Assembly: GCF_038007465.1 (NCBI RefSeq)
Contig: NZ_JBBOXF010000001.1
Coordinates: 4,475,001 to 4,539,000, forward strand
From: Sporosarcina sp. FSL K6-1508
Lineage (GTDB): Bacteria > Bacillota > Bacilli > Bacillales_A > Planococcaceae
Length of the DNA: 64,000 nt
Reading direction: 5' to 3'
This document shows, one piece after another, positions 63,471 to 64,000 of this stretch. Within the stretch, counting starts at the first letter, position 1, and each line of letters begins with the position of its first letter. The notes beneath the pieces are model-generated. The model was not told the origin of the DNA. It was given only the letters and a program-made list of their open reading frames with translations, and searched no databases. The translations under genes were made by a program, and so were the position numbers.

Positions 63471-63776
63471 ATGAGCGAGTATGACGAATTTTGTCCGTAT
63501 TTCTGTGGCGAGTTGTTAGGGGATGGCAGCATTACAAAGCAGAAAAGAAGAAAACCGCAATTTCAATTTGTGCATCGAGTAGAAGACCTAGAATGGGCGA
63601 ATCATTGCTATAAACTGTTGAAAAATCATATACCACTGACTCCCCCTACTTATCGCAAACTAACTCATTCTAGGCTTAAATAGGTTCCATTTGGTTTTAT
63701 CAATATGTATCCGGATGAAAGAGCAATTGCTTGGTGCTGTCAGGATGATGGTCATTTAAATACAGTAATTGTATGA
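63471..63776 (+). pseudogene. broken LAGLIDADG homing-endonuclease-like gene
   Basis: The ATG at 63471 follows GGTGGAG. The N-terminal part (MSEYDEFCPYFCGELLGDGS) holds a LAGLIDADG-type helix (FCGELLGDGSI). Reading stops at TAG 63681-63683. The same frame continues to 63776 with RAIAWCCQDDGHLN, which resembles the second such helix. The ~50 residues between the two motifs are far fewer than in an intact enzyme, so an internal deletion is likely as well as the stop. Confidence 0.6.
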
Positions 63777-63809
63777 GTACTTGGTACTCGAACTATTTAT
63801 GTACTCCAT

Positions 63810-64000
63810 TCAACGAGACACGGTGCCCCCACCCCAAATTGAACGCCCCCCTGTGTGCCCTGTTTGGCTGTGCACTTCTTCATCTACAAGTTGAATTCTT
63901 CCAGGTTCTTCATGATGATGCCATTCATAGCCTTCTGGTGTCACCGACGATTTCAGATTCTCAACAGCCTGTTCATCAAACCCCAGGTCAGCCGCAATTG
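63810..64000 (-). CDS. C-terminus of a WHH-type HNH-superfamily nuclease, start beyond window
   Basis: The last 62 residues of a protein entering from the right. YEWHHHEEPGRIQLVDEEVH and TGHTGGRSIWGGG form the C-terminal nuclease motif of the WHH branch of HNH/EndoVII nucleases, the toxic tip of many polymorphic toxins. Upstream sequence needed to judge delivery domains is absent. An immunity gene would be expected just below the stop, but the 63183-63809 region shows none intact. Confidence 0.75.
   Translation of the reverse strand, partial: IAADLGFDEQAVENLKSSVTPEGYEWHHHEEPGRIQLVDEEVHSQTGHTGGRSIWGGGTVSR

Overview
The window reads as a chromosomal segment of a low-to-medium GC, motile, Gram-positive bacterium of the Bacillota. 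Gene content and order match Bacillus subtilis blocks (yitU/yitV/yitW, addB-addA, yisK-yisL, csbA-minJ-ctpB-ftsX-ftsE-cccB-prfB-secA-hpf, fliT-fliS-fliD-flaG). The differences (a ClpB, an M23 hydrolase beside ftsEX, abundant short intergenic repeats) point to a Planococcaceae/Sporosarcina-like organism. That placement is inference from gene content; no rRNA is present. There are no tRNA or rRNA genes, no CRISPR array and no prophage.

Layout. 1-1.2 kb: fabH (cut by the window edge) behind a FapR-operator promoter, and a small DUF2929 gene. 1.6-3.8 kb: a ClpB without N-domain behind a CtsR operator. 3.8-5 kb: gene-free, filled with copies of a hairpin repeat. 5-10 kb: rraA-like, yitW, yitV, divergent yitU, degV, and a CoA-disulfide reductase. 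10-14.6 kb: a membrane-anchored GH13 protein that lacks catalytic residues, a 43-residue membrane peptide, yisL, yisK and a DUF418 protein. 14.6-22.6 kb: addA-addB (double-strand-break repair) and a VTT-domain membrane protein. 22.7-23.8 kb: azlC-azlD (branched-chain amino acid export). 24-38.8 kb: the cell-division/secretion block csbA, minJ, ctpB, a TlpA-like thioredoxin, an Lgt-like membrane protein, an M23 hydrolase, ftsX, ftsE, cccB, prfB (with programmed frameshift), secA and hpf. 38.9-56.7 kb: motility and chemotaxis. This holds a PilZ protein, three six-helix membrane chemoreceptors (one with a stop codon near its start), the flaG-fliD-fliS-fliT operon, and four tandem dCache chemoreceptors each with its own sigma-D-type promoter. 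54.2 kb: a candidate type I toxin between the third and fourth receptors. 56.8-60 kb: a LysM-LysM-3D (YocH-like) wall-protein gene split by a complete IS66 element with an 8-bp target duplication. 60-64 kb: comK, a large unknown membrane protein, a small coiled-coil protein, a broken LAGLIDADG endonuclease, and the end of a WHH-type nuclease.

The most unusual structure is a set of four intergenic arrays (23.8, 25.8, 32.6 and 41.0 kb). Each is built from 7-11 base words spaced on average about 20.5 bp apart, close to two turns of B-DNA. The words differ between arrays but share an ATGA/TGA skeleton read in the direction of the neighbouring transcription. I know of no described function for them. 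A second repeat family (1.2, 4.0-4.8, 8.6, 38.1 and 54.1 kb) carries a stem with compensatory base changes between copies.
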